NCBI RefSeq assembly: GCF_005696555.1
Contig: NZ_CP040005.1
Span: forward strand, 1,674,001 to 1,738,000
Direction of reading: 5' to 3'
DNA: 64,000 nucleotides
DNA from: Actinomyces sp. oral taxon 171 str. F0337
GTDB lineage: Bacteria; Actinomycetota; Actinomycetes; Actinomycetales; Actinomycetaceae
This document shows positions 38,501-46,121 of this stretch, in pieces; position 1 is the first letter of the stretch; the number at the start of each line of letters is the position of its first letter. The position numbers and the translations under genes were made by a program. The notes under the pieces were generated by a model. That model did no database searches. It was not told the origin of the DNA and worked only from the letters and a program-made list of their open reading frames with translations.

Positions 38501-39151
38501 GTTCGCAGGGCCGGCCTGCCCCAGCGCCTCCTGGACCACCCGCTGCAGCGCCTCACTGGGGCTGGGCTCCTCAAGGGAGCTCCACGCCCTGAGCGGTGCG
38601 AGCGCCGTGAGGCGCTCGGGATGGGCCACGAGGAAGTCGCCCAGGGCCTGCGAGGCCCCCAGGACCGCGAGCAGGCGTTGCCTGTGCTCACGGTGCTCTG
38701 CGGCCGGATCGCTCAGGATGCTGCGCAGAAGTGCTGCCGGTGTCGTCGTGCACCCGGGCTCGACACTGCCCGCCGATGCCCGGTGAGTCGACTCGGCTGC
38801 GGTGGCGGCCTCGGCGAGCCGGACGAGGCTGAGCAGAGCCATGTCGGGATCGGCGGTGAGGGCCAGGGAACTGACGAGGTCCTCACGGGCCGGCCCGAGT
38901 CTCACGTCAGCGGGTCGGCTGCCTGGCCGCTTGGAGCGATCTGCCGGGGCACATCCGTCGGGGTCTCCCACCTCGCCGACGTCGTCGGCCTCAGCGTGTG
39001 CCGGGAGGAAGGGCAGCAGCGCCGGATCACCCAGGAGCGCCCCGGCGCGGGCGGCGTTCTGGAATCCTGCCCGCAGCAGGACGGTCCTGGGCGAGGAGCT
39101 GTGCCGGGAGGGGGACCCGATCGGCGCTCGCTTCTCGCTGCGGTCTCTCAC
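35531..39151 (-). CDS. glnE: Bifunctional glutamine synthetase adenylyltransferase/deadenylylase
   Basis: Adds or removes AMP on the GlnA1 tyrosine in response to nitrogen status. 1206 aa, longer than the ~950-1000 usual. Two nucleotidyltransferase domains are seen: the N-terminal removase (LNYISDVDVVYVVG) and the C-terminal transferase (GYASDADVLFIHEA), each followed by GGLRDVEFTVQLLQL- or GGLSDVEWSAQVLQLAH-type helices. The extra length is loops plus a ~75-residue Ser/Pro then Arg-rich C-terminal tail. GTG 39151 starts 18 bp after the glnA2 stop, so glnA2-glnE form an operon. Confidence 0.95.
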   Translation of the reverse strand: MRDRSEKRAPIGSPSRHSSSPRTVLLRAGFQNAARAGALLGDPALLPFLPAHAEADDVGEVGDPDGCAPADRSKRPGSRPADVRLGPAREDLVSSLALTADPDMALLSLVRLAEAATAAESTHRASAGSVEPGCTTTPAALLRSILSDPAAEHREHRQRLLAVLGASQALGDFLVAHPERLTALAPLRAWSSLEEPSPSEALQRVVQEALGQAGPANAAPSDGGETTPQPGGTDQAVSRATAALRRAYRDRLTAIVADDLTSADPIEHVPTVCRRMAELADAALDAALLVARAAVGPQADEVALAVIAMGKTGARELNYISDVDVVYVVGPAHEPRSAHEPVSEEHLVDVGTHLATELAHVVSATAPEPPLWPLDTALRPEGKDGALVRTLDSHLAYYRRWAASWEFQALLKARACAGDTELGARYEQGVAPYVWEASRRENFVEDARAMRRRVEKESVPRGGEDRRIKLGPGGLRDVEFTVQLLQLVHGRSDESLRVRGTLEALDALSAGGYVSRTDAAAMSSCYKALRLLEHRSQLFRLRRTHNLPEKEENLRRIERGISGCLGRGDSLWEGFKDLRRRVRSLHQEIYYRPLLGFAAALSADEMALSPQAARERLAAVGYTDPDGALRHIQALTEGVSRRAAIQRQLLPVIIGWIGEGADPDFGLLSFRRLSEAIGGSHWYLAMLRDSPVAARRLCQVLSSAHWATERLAEFPESIAWLDDDDELELRRSGALAEEVAAVLRRRSLTGPDEATLAEQAIEAVQAILRVRAREEVRASLADCLDGIDPERTASILSDATDAVLEGALTVATGLVIAQRDGAEAVSVGPDASGRWQAALARHAIVAMGRLGGREIGYASDADVLFIHEARDGVDQDAAAQEAEAVAKQVMGLLASALPHPLEVDCDLRPEGRNGVMSRSLNAYREYYGRWSALWERQALLRARPCAGDRDLGRRFEELINPLRWAQEGLLPQDLREIRRIKARVEAERLPRGIDPARHLKLGPGGLSDVEWSAQVLQLAHAGRIPELRTTSTVGALQAAAQAGVLSADDGGELVAAWILASRLRSAIVLGTGRASGPRSQVLPIQIREIRLVGRLIGLGSGRERELEDLYRRSARHARAVAERIVFTDAAAHGSSAPTPSPTTSVAQQHSADSPPPHPTGRARNGRAQSRRGLGAAGSKSTSSKSSRQVRRNRVTRRRPEGPYPWS

Positions 39152-39169
39152 AGCTGTCCCCTGCTCCGC

Positions 39170-40501
39170 TCAGGCACGCGGGAAGAACTGGCTGATCTCG
39201 AAATCGGTGACCTGGGCGTCGTAGGCCCGGTACTCGCGGCGCTTGTTGCGCAGGAAGAACTCGAAGGTGTCCTCACCGAAGGTGTCCGCCACCAGGTCGG
39301 AGCCCTCCATGGCGGCAACCGCGCTCTTGAGCGAGGTGGGCAGGGCGTGAATGCCCAGCGCCCTGCGCTCCATCTCGGACAGGGCCCAGACATCGTCCTC
39401 GGCCTCCGGGGGGAGCTCGTAGCCCTCCTCGATGCCCTTGAGGCCCGCAGCCAGGATGACCGCATAGGCCAGGTAGGGGTTGGCCGAGGAGTCGATGCCG
39501 CGGAACTCCACGCGTGCGGACTGGGCCTTGCCTGGCTTGTGCATCGGGACGCGCACGAGGGCGGAGCGGTTGTTGTGGCCCCAGCACACGTAGCTGGGGG
39601 CCTCGTCCCCTCCCCATAGGCGCTTGTAGGAGTTGACGTGCTGGTTGGTGACGGCCGTGATCTCCGAGGCGTGGTGCAGCAGCCCGGCGATGAAGGAGCG
39701 ACCGGTGGCGGAGAGCTGGTACTGGCCGGCGGGGTCGAAGAAGGCGTTGCGGTCCCCCTCGAACAGGGAGAAGTGGGTGTGCATGCCCGAGCCGAACTGG
39801 TCGGGGAAGGGCTTGGGCATGAAGGTCGCCAGGCAGCCCTCCTCCAGGGCGACCTCCTCGACCACGGCACGGAAGGTCATGACGTTGTCCGCCATGGACA
39901 GGGCGTCGGCGAAGCGCAGGTCGATCTCGTTCTGGCCGGGGCCGCCCTCGTGGTGGGAGAACTGTACCGAGATCCCCATCTGCTCGAGCATGAGGATGGC
40001 GTGGCGGCGGAAGTCGTGGGCGGTTCCCCCGGGCACGTGGTCGAAGTAACCGGCGTCATCAGTGGGGCGGATGCGCCCGTCGGCGTCACGTTTGACCAGG
40101 TAGAACTCGATCTCCGGGTGGATGTAGCAGGTGAAGCCGGCCTCGGCGACCCGGGCGAGCTGGCGCTCGAGCACGGAGCGCGGATCGGTGCGGGCCGGCT
40201 CGCCGTCGGGCGTGAGGACATCGCAGAACATGCGGGCCACACCGTTATCCCCGTCCCGCCACGGCAGCATCTGGAAGGTGGAGGGATCCGGCGCCAGAAG
40301 CATGTCGGACTCGAAGACGCGGGTCAGGCCCTCGATGGCCGATCCGTCGAAGCCGATGCCCTCCTCGAAGGCGCTCTCGACCTCGGCCGGCGCGATGGCC
40401 ACGGACTTGAGCTGTCCGGAGACGTCAGTGAACCACAAGCGGATGAAGCTGATGTCGCGTTCCTCGATGGCTCGGAGCACGTACTCCTGCTGCTTGTCCA
40501 A
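39170..40501 (-). CDS. glnA2: Glutamine synthetase, GlnA2 type, TTG start
   Basis: 443 aa, matching M. tuberculosis GlnA2 in length and in the opening DKQQEYVLRAIEERDI. Motifs: DGSAIEGLTRV, metal site HPEIEFYLV, GSGMHTHFSLFEG and NRSALVRVPM. The adenylylation-loop tyrosine of GlnA1 is absent (YELPPEAEDDVWALS), so it should escape GlnE control. The start is TTG at 40501: the conserved N-terminus begins there and GAGGAGG lies 5-6 nt upstream; the ~65 codons further upstream are not conserved. A side role in glutamine or gamma-glutamyl chemistry is possible for this subfamily. Confidence 0.93.
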   Translation of the reverse strand: MDKQQEYVLRAIEERDISFIRLWFTDVSGQLKSVAIAPAEVESAFEEGIGFDGSAIEGLTRVFESDMLLAPDPSTFQMLPWRDGDNGVARMFCDVLTPDGEPARTDPRSVLERQLARVAEAGFTCYIHPEIEFYLVKRDADGRIRPTDDAGYFDHVPGGTAHDFRRHAILMLEQMGISVQFSHHEGGPGQNEIDLRFADALSMADNVMTFRAVVEEVALEEGCLATFMPKPFPDQFGSGMHTHFSLFEGDRNAFFDPAGQYQLSATGRSFIAGLLHHASEITAVTNQHVNSYKRLWGGDEAPSYVCWGHNNRSALVRVPMHKPGKAQSARVEFRGIDSSANPYLAYAVILAAGLKGIEEGYELPPEAEDDVWALSEMERRALGIHALPTSLKSAVAAMEGSDLVADTFGEDTFEFFLRNKRREYRAYDAQVTDFEISQFFPRA

Positions 40502-40682
40502 TGGGACCTCCTCAGCACGGTGGTGCAGTAGCCGGCCGACGACGTGACCGGCGGTCTTGCACCTGAGATGTTCTGCTGGAACCAGCCTAGTGCGCGGGTG
40601 CGTCAGGCAGGTTTCGGAGAACGTCCTCGGCCAGGGATGCCGGTGGGGCATCCGGCGGGCCAACGCGCTGCGGCACCTCAGG

Positions 40683-40697
40683 TAGCCTCGTGCCATG
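40683..40697 (+). promoter_or_regulatory. Leaderless promoter -10 for panB
   Basis: TAGCCT at 40683-40688, 6 nt before the ATG at 40695. Confidence 0.55.
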
Positions 40698-41540
40698 CCT
40701 ACACCCGAGTCCCCTTACGGTACGTCCCCCAACGTCGTCGGAGGCGGCAAGCCCGTGCGCGTTCATCACCTGGCAGCCGCCAAGAAGAACAGCGCCAAGC
40801 TGGTCATGCTGACCGCCTACGACGCCGTGACCGCCCAGATCCTGGACGCTGCGGGAACCGACCTGCTGCTGGTGGGCGACTCGATCGGCAATGTCATGCT
40901 GGGGCACGACTCCACGCTGCCGGTCCAGCTCGACGAGATGGTGGTGGCCACGCGCTCGGTAGCGAGGGCGACCAAGCGCGCACTCGTAGTGGCCGACCTT
41001 CCCTTCGGCACCTACGAAGCCGGTCCTGAGCAGGCACTGGCCAGCGCTGTGCGTCTTATGAAGGCGGGTGCCAATGCCGTCAAGCTCGAGGGCGGCAGGC
41101 CCCGGGCAGCAGGCGTGAGGGCGCTGACTCAGGCGGGCATCCCAGTGGTGGGTCACTTGGGGTTCACCCCGCAGAGCGTCAACATGCTCGGTGGCTTCCG
41201 GGTTCAGGGCCGCGGCGAGGCCGCGGAGGAGCTGCTGGCCGACGCGCGGGCGCTGGCTGATGCGGGGGCGGTCGCTCTCGTCCTGGAGATGGTGCCCGAG
41301 CCTCTGGCCGCGCGCGTCACCGAGTCACTCACGATCCCCACGATCGGTATCGGTGCGGGCGCCCGCTGTGACGGCCAGGTCCTGGTCTGGACGGATATGG
41401 CCGGAATGACGGAATGGTCGCCGCGCTTCGCTCATCAGTTCGGGCAGGTCGGCGAGGCCCTGCGTCAGGCGGCCGCCGACTACGGGGCCGCGGTGCGCGA
41501 GGAGTCCTTCCCCGCTGAGAAGCACTGGTTCAGCTCCTGA
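40695..41540 (+). CDS. panB: 3-methyl-2-oxobutanoate hydroxymethyltransferase
   Basis: First committed step of pantothenate (CoA) synthesis: ketoisovalerate plus methylene-tetrahydrofolate gives ketopantoate. 281 aa. Motifs: LTAYDAVTAQILDAAGTDLLLVGDSIGNVMLGH with the metal-binding Asp, KLEGG, GHLGFTPQSVN, and IGIGAGARCDGQVLV. Divergent from glnA2, as in M. tuberculosis Rv2222c-Rv2225 (from memory). No panC or panD is in the window. Confidence 0.96.
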   Translation: MPTPESPYGTSPNVVGGGKPVRVHHLAAAKKNSAKLVMLTAYDAVTAQILDAAGTDLLLVGDSIGNVMLGHDSTLPVQLDEMVVATRSVARATKRALVVADLPFGTYEAGPEQALASAVRLMKAGANAVKLEGGRPRAAGVRALTQAGIPVVGHLGFTPQSVNMLGGFRVQGRGEAAEELLADARALADAGAVALVLEMVPEPLAARVTESLTIPTIGIGAGARCDGQVLVWTDMAGMTEWSPRFAHQFGQVGEALRQAAADYGAAVREESFPAEKHWFSS

Positions 41541-41632
41541 CGGTTCCTGACAGTGATAATGCCCATAGCGTGATGATGAAAGCCTTGGGCCTTTAGCTGA
41601 AGGGAAGGTCCCGTGAACCGGATGCCTCCTTC

Positions 41633-41647
41633 TATGCTGAGGCCATG
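41633..41647 (+). promoter_or_regulatory. Leaderless promoter -10 for map
   Basis: TATGCT at 41633-41638, 6 nt before the ATG at 41645. Confidence 0.6.
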
Positions 41648-42559
41648 AGTTCTTCGGTTTCCTCCGTGCCCTCGGCGCCCTCCTCCTCACTGGCCGACCG
41701 CGCACCGCGTGGCACGCTCACTCCCGGGACGCTCACTCCTCAGCGGCATGTTCCGGCGTCCATCGCACGCCCCGAGTACATGTTCCACGACGGCCCCGAG
41801 CACGTCACGGCCTCAGAGATCAAGGATGCGGAGACGATCGAGCGGATCAGGGTGGCGGGCCGACTGGCCGCCCGCGCTCTGGCCGAGGCCGCCAAGGCGA
41901 TCGCTCCGGGGGTGACCACCGATGAGCTGGACAGGATCGCTCACGAGTACCTGTGCGACCACGGCGCCTACCCCTCCTGCCTAGGCTACATGGGGTTCCC
42001 CAAGTCGATCTGCACCTCGATCAATGAGGTCATCTGCCACGGCATTCCGGACTCGACCCGCTTGAATGAGGGAGATCTCATCAACCTTGACGTCACCGCC
42101 TACATCGGCGGGGTCCACGGCGACACGAACGCCACCTACGCCGTCGGCGAGGTCGACCGTGAGACGGAGCTGCTCATCGAACGCACCCGCACCGCGCTGG
42201 AGCGGGGCATCAAGGCCGTCAAACCGGGACGCGAGGTCAACGTCATCGGCCGCGTCATCGAGGCCTACGCCAAGCGCTTCAACTACGGGGTGGTGCGCGA
42301 CTACACGGGCCACGGCGTCGGCGAGGCCTTTCACTCAGGACTCATCATCCCCCACTACGACGCCGCCCCTCTGAACGACGACGTCATTGAGACGGGCATG
42401 GTGTTCACCATCGAGCCGATGCTCACTCTCGGCAGTATCGACTGGGAGCAGTGGGACGACGGCTGGACGGTGGTCACCAAGGACCGTTCCCGCACTGCGC
42501 AGTTCGAGCACACGCTCGTGGTGACCGAGGAAGGTGCTGAGGTGCTTACCCTGCCCTGA
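41645..42559 (+). CDS. map: Methionine aminopeptidase, type I, with N-terminal extension
   Basis: Removes the initiator Met after deformylation. 304 aa against ~264 for E. coli. Metal ligands are visible in [19 protein letters not shown] (two Asp), GHGVGEAFH (His), TIEPML (Glu) and AQFEHTLVV (Glu). The extra ~40 residues are Ser/Pro/Thr-rich with a small [10 protein letters not shown] repeat, like the linker of the mycobacterial long-form MetAP. The ATG fits a leaderless promoter. It would act after Def (61.5 kb). Confidence 0.96.
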   Translation: MSSSVSSVPSAPSSSLADRAPRGTLTPGTLTPQRHVPASIARPEYMFHDGPEHVTASEIKDAETIERIRVAGRLAARALAEAAKAIAPGVTTDELDRIAHEYLCDHGAYPSCLGYMGFPKSICTSINEVICHGIPDSTRLNEGDLINLDVTAYIGGVHGDTNATYAVGEVDRETELLIERTRTALERGIKAVKPGREVNVIGRVIEAYAKRFNYGVVRDYTGHGVGEAFHSGLIIPHYDAAPLNDDVIETGMVFTIEPMLTLGSIDWEQWDDGWTVVTKDRSRTAQFEHTLVVTEEGAEVLTLP

Positions 42560-42719
42560 GGTGCTGGGGATCGCTCCCCATCCATGTCCACGCCGATCGG
42601 CCTCTGTCACGTTGCCTCACGATGAGGTGACGACGTAAGGTCCTTGGACAGCGGACATCTGCATTCTGCCCAGGAAGCCCGTGCGGGTTTCTCCCTGTTA
42701 TTTCCTCCCGGAGGTTCTC

Positions 42720-43892
42720 ATGGCTTTGCGCTTCAATCCACCGCCGAACTGGCCCGCGCCACCCGAGGGCTTCGAACCACCTGCAGGCTGGCAACCCGAC
42801 CCCGCCTGGGGGCCGGCTCCCGAAGGCTGGCAGATCTGGGTCGATGACTCCGCCGCCTCGAGCGGGTCCGCTGCTTCGGCCGCAGGTGCCGCTGCGGAAG
42901 CCGACCCGGCATGGGCTCCGACCCAGGCGGTATCGACCGCCCCGACCGCCTCGTTGAACACCAACGCCCCTGTTGCCGACCCGACAGGCATGTCCGCCTC
43001 CGCCCCCTCCGGTGACTACACCGGTCAGCCCGCAGCTGCCGGTGCCAGCCCTTATGCGGCCAACGTGGACTACGCCCAGTCGCCCACGCCGTTCCAGAAT
43101 CAGGGGGCCGGAGGAGGTATGCAGCCCCCGGCCGGCGGATGGCAGCCCGCCGGCGCCGCTCCGGCAGGCCCTGGTAACGGCTCCAAGCCACTGACTCAGC
43201 AGTGGTGGTTCTGGACCGGCATCGCCGCAGTCGTCGTGGTCGCCCTGGTCATCGGCATCGTGTTCATGTTCAAGGGCGATTCCGGCAATGGCGACAACAA
43301 GGCTGACAGCACGTCAAGCTCGGAGTCGAAGGAAAATAAAGGAAGCTCCGCAAAGCAGAAGACGAAAGAGCCGGGCGACGACTCATCATCAAAGCCTTCT
43401 GACGATTCAACGGACAAGAGTGACGGACCCGGATCATCTGCCGCCAACCCGATTGATCCCACATCCAAGTCTGTAGAATTCAAGGCCGACGAGTACTCTA
43501 CCGATCCGGACGCTACAGTAACCGTGACCATGGGGGCTGTGGAGTGGAACGTTAACGACGACCTCAAGAGCACAATGAGGGGCGCCTACAAGGAGCCGCC
43601 CGCAGGTAAGGTCTACATCCGCGTACCCGTGGAGGTTGCTTACAAGGGTAAAGGCGAGTACAAGTCGTCAGACCTGCAGGTCACGTACTCTCACGATGGA
43701 AATACCGCGAAATCGGAGTACATCGGCAGCGACGACATGTTCGACCGGCAGTCCATGCCTCGCGATGGAGGGACCGCAAAAGGTAACTTCGTATTCCTTG
43801 TAGACGCATCCACCGTCAACGACGGCAAGGGCGTTTTCGCAGTCAAGGGCTTCTACCTGACCGACCAGGAGGTGTACTTCGCTGCAAAGTGA
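42720..43892 (+). CDS. Hypothetical single-pass membrane protein with DUF4352-like extracellular domain
   Basis: 390 aa. The cytoplasmic N-half is Trp/Pro/Ala-rich and begins with aromatic-proline repeats (PPNWPAPPEGFEPPAGW). A single membrane helix lies at ~161-184 (WTGIAAVVVVALVIGIVFMF). A charged Ser/Lys/Asp linker follows, then a beta-rich domain at ~260-390 (VTVTMGAVEWNV, KVYIRVPVEVAYKG, FVFLVDAS) resembling DUF4352/telokin-like lipoprotein domains. From about 43270 the base composition is clearly poorer in G+C than the first half, suggesting a separate origin for the outer domain. ATG follows CGGAGG. Function unknown. Confidence 0.75.
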   Translation: MALRFNPPPNWPAPPEGFEPPAGWQPDPAWGPAPEGWQIWVDDSAASSGSAASAAGAAAEADPAWAPTQAVSTAPTASLNTNAPVADPTGMSASAPSGDYTGQPAAAGASPYAANVDYAQSPTPFQNQGAGGGMQPPAGGWQPAGAAPAGPGNGSKPLTQQWWFWTGIAAVVVVALVIGIVFMFKGDSGNGDNKADSTSSSESKENKGSSAKQKTKEPGDDSSSKPSDDSTDKSDGPGSSAANPIDPTSKSVEFKADEYSTDPDATVTVTMGAVEWNVNDDLKSTMRGAYKEPPAGKVYIRVPVEVAYKGKGEYKSSDLQVTYSHDGNTAKSEYIGSDDMFDRQSMPRDGGTAKGNFVFLVDASTVNDGKGVFAVKGFYLTDQEVYFAAK

Positions 43893-43908
43893 TTCACTCA
43901 ATTGACGC

Positions 43909-43952
43909 ATGATTGTGGGGCGACCAGGAATTCCTGGTCGCCCCACAATCAT
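43909..43952. terminator. 44-bp perfect palindrome, bidirectional terminator
   Basis: 22-bp arms meet at AATT with no spacer. It lies between the end of the 42.7-kb gene and the 3' end of rnpB, which converge. Confidence 0.85.
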
Positions 43953-43971
43953 TATCCAAAAAACGAGGAGG

Positions 43972-44370
43972 GGCGGACGAGCCGACCTGTACGCCGGGTT
44001 CTGTTGCCGCCCGCCGTTGCCGGCCTGGGCGGTGGCGACCATTCATCTTGGACCGCTGTTGCCAGCGGCCTCATGCGACCTACCCACTGGCTTGGGCGAG
44101 CAGCCTTCAAGCGCCAGCTGTACGGTCTTGCTCCGGACGGGGTTTACCGAGCCGCGACGGTCACCCGTCGCGCTGGTGGGCTCTTACCCCACCCTTTCAC
44201 CCTTACTCACCGATATCCGATGGGCGGTCTACTCTCTGTGGCACTGTCCCGCGGGTCACCCCGGGTGGCCGTTAGCCACCGTCCTGCTCTGTGGAGCCCG
44301 GACGTTCCTCAGCCCTGCACCGCCATGAAGACGGTAACCGGTACCGCGGCCGCCCGGTCGGCTCATCCGC
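43972..44370 (-). ncRNA. rnpB: RNase P RNA (bacterial type A)
   Basis: Catalytic RNA that matures tRNA 5' ends. On the minus strand the 5' universal block GAGGAACGTCCGGGCTCC lies near 44310-44290. The 3' block GAACCCGGCGTACAGGTCGG lies near 44000-43983. The ends are set by the P1 helix: GGATGAGCCGAC (44368-44357) pairs with GTCGGCTCGTCC (43986-43975). Total about 400 nt, normal for the family. Exact termini are estimated. Confidence 0.92.
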
Positions 44371-44452
44371 ACGGATCAGTGTAGCGGTACGGGGGCGTCG
44401 AAGGGTCGCGCCCACCGCGCAGCCCCGGCCTGCCAGGAGTCGTGATGCGACC

Positions 44453-44467
44453 TATCATGTGCGGGTG
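44453..44467 (+). promoter_or_regulatory. Leaderless promoter -10 for yaaA
   Basis: TATCAT at 44453-44458, 6 nt before the GTG at 44465. Confidence 0.5.
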
Positions 44468-45268
44468 CTGATCCTGCTTCCTCCCTCTGAGGGAAAGACT
44501 GCTCCTGCCAGTGGACCGTCACTGGATCTCGACTCGCTGCTGGACGCGGAGAGGCTTACCGCCGCGCGTCGTGAGGTGATGTCCGCGCTGGCCGGGGTGA
44601 GCCGCAGCGCCGAGGCGGCCTCCGTCCTGGGGTTGGGACCGCGTAGCGCTGAGCAGGTGGGGATAAATCTGTCACTGGAGACCTCACCCTGCGTCCCTGC
44701 CCATCGGCTGTTCACCGGGGTCCTGTACGAGGCTGCTGGGCTCGACTCTATCGCCAAGGACCCGACGGGCCGCGCCGCACTGGAGCGCCACTGCGTTGTC
44801 TTCTCGGGTCTGTGGGGCATCCTCTCCCCCACTGACCTGGTACCCGACCACCGCCTGTCGATGGGCACGTCCCTGCCCGGACCGGGACGCCTGCCGGCGT
44901 TCTGGAAGCCGTACCTTGGACCGTCCCTGACCGCCATGGCTGCGCAGGGCTTGGTGGTCGATTGCCGGTCGGCAGATTACGCCGCCGCTTGGAAGCCGGC
45001 TGCGCATGACGGCATCGAGGTCGCGACCGTGCGCGTGGTTCGCACCGCGGACGACGGTTCCCGCAAGGTGGTCTCCCACATGGCCAAGCACGCTCGCGGG
45101 CTACTCGCCGGGGAGCTTATCAGGGCCGTTGCCGGTGGGACCCTGCCTGCGTCAGCGCGCGTAGACGACATCGCACGTGTCGCCGGGCGCCTGGACGGCA
45201 TTGACAACGTCGAGGTCTCCGAGCCGGACCGGAAGGGGCAACAGGCTCTCACCCTGGTGACTCGCTGA
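44465..45268 (+). CDS. yaaA: YaaA family (UPF0246) peroxide-stress protein
   Basis: 267 aa. Begins MLILLPPSEGKTAP, the family start, and contains RLFTGVLYEA, VFSGLWGILSPTDLVPDHRLSMG, and FWKPYL. E. coli YaaA limits intracellular iron and DNA damage under H2O2 stress; whether this holds here is inference. GTG 44465 is preferred to GTG 44459 because of its distance from the -10. Convergent with the zinc-ribbon-family gene; the 72-bp gap has no clear hairpin. Confidence 0.9.
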   Translation: MLILLPPSEGKTAPASGPSLDLDSLLDAERLTAARREVMSALAGVSRSAEAASVLGLGPRSAEQVGINLSLETSPCVPAHRLFTGVLYEAAGLDSIAKDPTGRAALERHCVVFSGLWGILSPTDLVPDHRLSMGTSLPGPGRLPAFWKPYLGPSLTAMAAQGLVVDCRSADYAAAWKPAAHDGIEVATVRVVRTADDGSRKVVSHMAKHARGLLAGELIRAVAGGTLPASARVDDIARVAGRLDGIDNVEVSEPDRKGQQALTLVTR

Positions 45269-45340
45269 GGCCAGTTGCGACCGCCATGAGCATCCGGACC
45301 ATGGGCCGGTCGTTTAGCGGTTGGTTACGACGCACCGTTG

Positions 45341-46075
45341 TCAGATGTCCATGCGTACGACGATGACGTCGTTCTCCTCGGCGTGGATGACCTCCTCCTT
45401 CGGGGCGGCCGCGATGCGGGCCAGCTCCTGGGGGCTGATCTCGACGGCGCCGCCCTCAACGGTGCGTCCCCTGAGGGCGACCGCGCCGAGCCCGCCGGTG
45501 GAGGTGCGGACGGCCTCGTAGTCCGCCAGGAGGGACGTCTCAATGGTTCCAGCCAGGTCTGCCCGCTGGTTCTCCAGGGACTCGATCTCCTCGTCGAGTC
45601 GGGCGAACTCAGCGTCGCGCTTGGCGGTGAGCTCCCGCCCGGCCGTGCGGATCTCGGACTCCTGCCGGCTGAGGCGCTCCGCTTTCTGCCGGGCGGAGTC
45701 GAGCGCCTCCATGGCCATGATCTGTGCCTCCTCCAAGGCAGATTGCCGTTGACCGAGCTGGTCGATCTCTCCCTGAATGGCGGAGAGGTCTCGGGCCGCG
45801 CTGGTGCCGGAGTGGAGGCGCTCGCGCAGTACCTCGGCACGGCGCACCACCTGCCCGACCTCGTCCTCGCTGCGAGTGGCCTGCTTCTTGGCCTCGTCGA
45901 GGGCGGCCTCGGCCTGGATGGCGGCTCGCTTATTCGCCTTGAGACGTTCGATGACTGATTCGATTCGGGCGAGGACCGGAAGGTGCTTGCGCTCGTGACG
46001 CAACCGTGCCAGGCGGGAGTCGAGGTCCTGGAGGTCGATGAGAAGGCGCTGCTGGGCGATGGGGGCGCTTGTCAC
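45341..46075 (-). CDS. C4-type zinc-ribbon family protein (Rv2229c/CT398-like) lacking the zinc cysteines
   Basis: 244 aa. A long coiled coil (about 10-175; e.g. ARIESVIERLKANKRAAIQAE) precedes a C-terminal domain normally holding a C4 zinc ribbon. The domain is recognisable by SPQELARIAAAPKEEVI, but every cysteine expected on either side is replaced and the protein has no Cys at all there (RGRTVEGGAVEIS, HAEENDVIVV). GTG 46075 with GAAGGAG upstream marks the conserved start TSAPIAQQRLLIDLQDLD. It lies just downstream of nif3, the usual pairing (Rv2229c-Rv2230c, from memory). Function unknown; helix-mediated partner binding is likely retained. Confidence 0.88.
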   Translation of the reverse strand: MTSAPIAQQRLLIDLQDLDSRLARLRHERKHLPVLARIESVIERLKANKRAAIQAEAALDEAKKQATRSEDEVGQVVRRAEVLRERLHSGTSAARDLSAIQGEIDQLGQRQSALEEAQIMAMEALDSARQKAERLSRQESEIRTAGRELTAKRDAEFARLDEEIESLENQRADLAGTIETSLLADYEAVRTSTGGLGAVALRGRTVEGGAVEISPQELARIAAAPKEEVIHAEENDVIVVRMDI

Positions 46076-46121
46076 GGCGTGTGCTCCTTCAGGTGCGTAC
46101 AGGTTGATGCTGCGAATCCTC

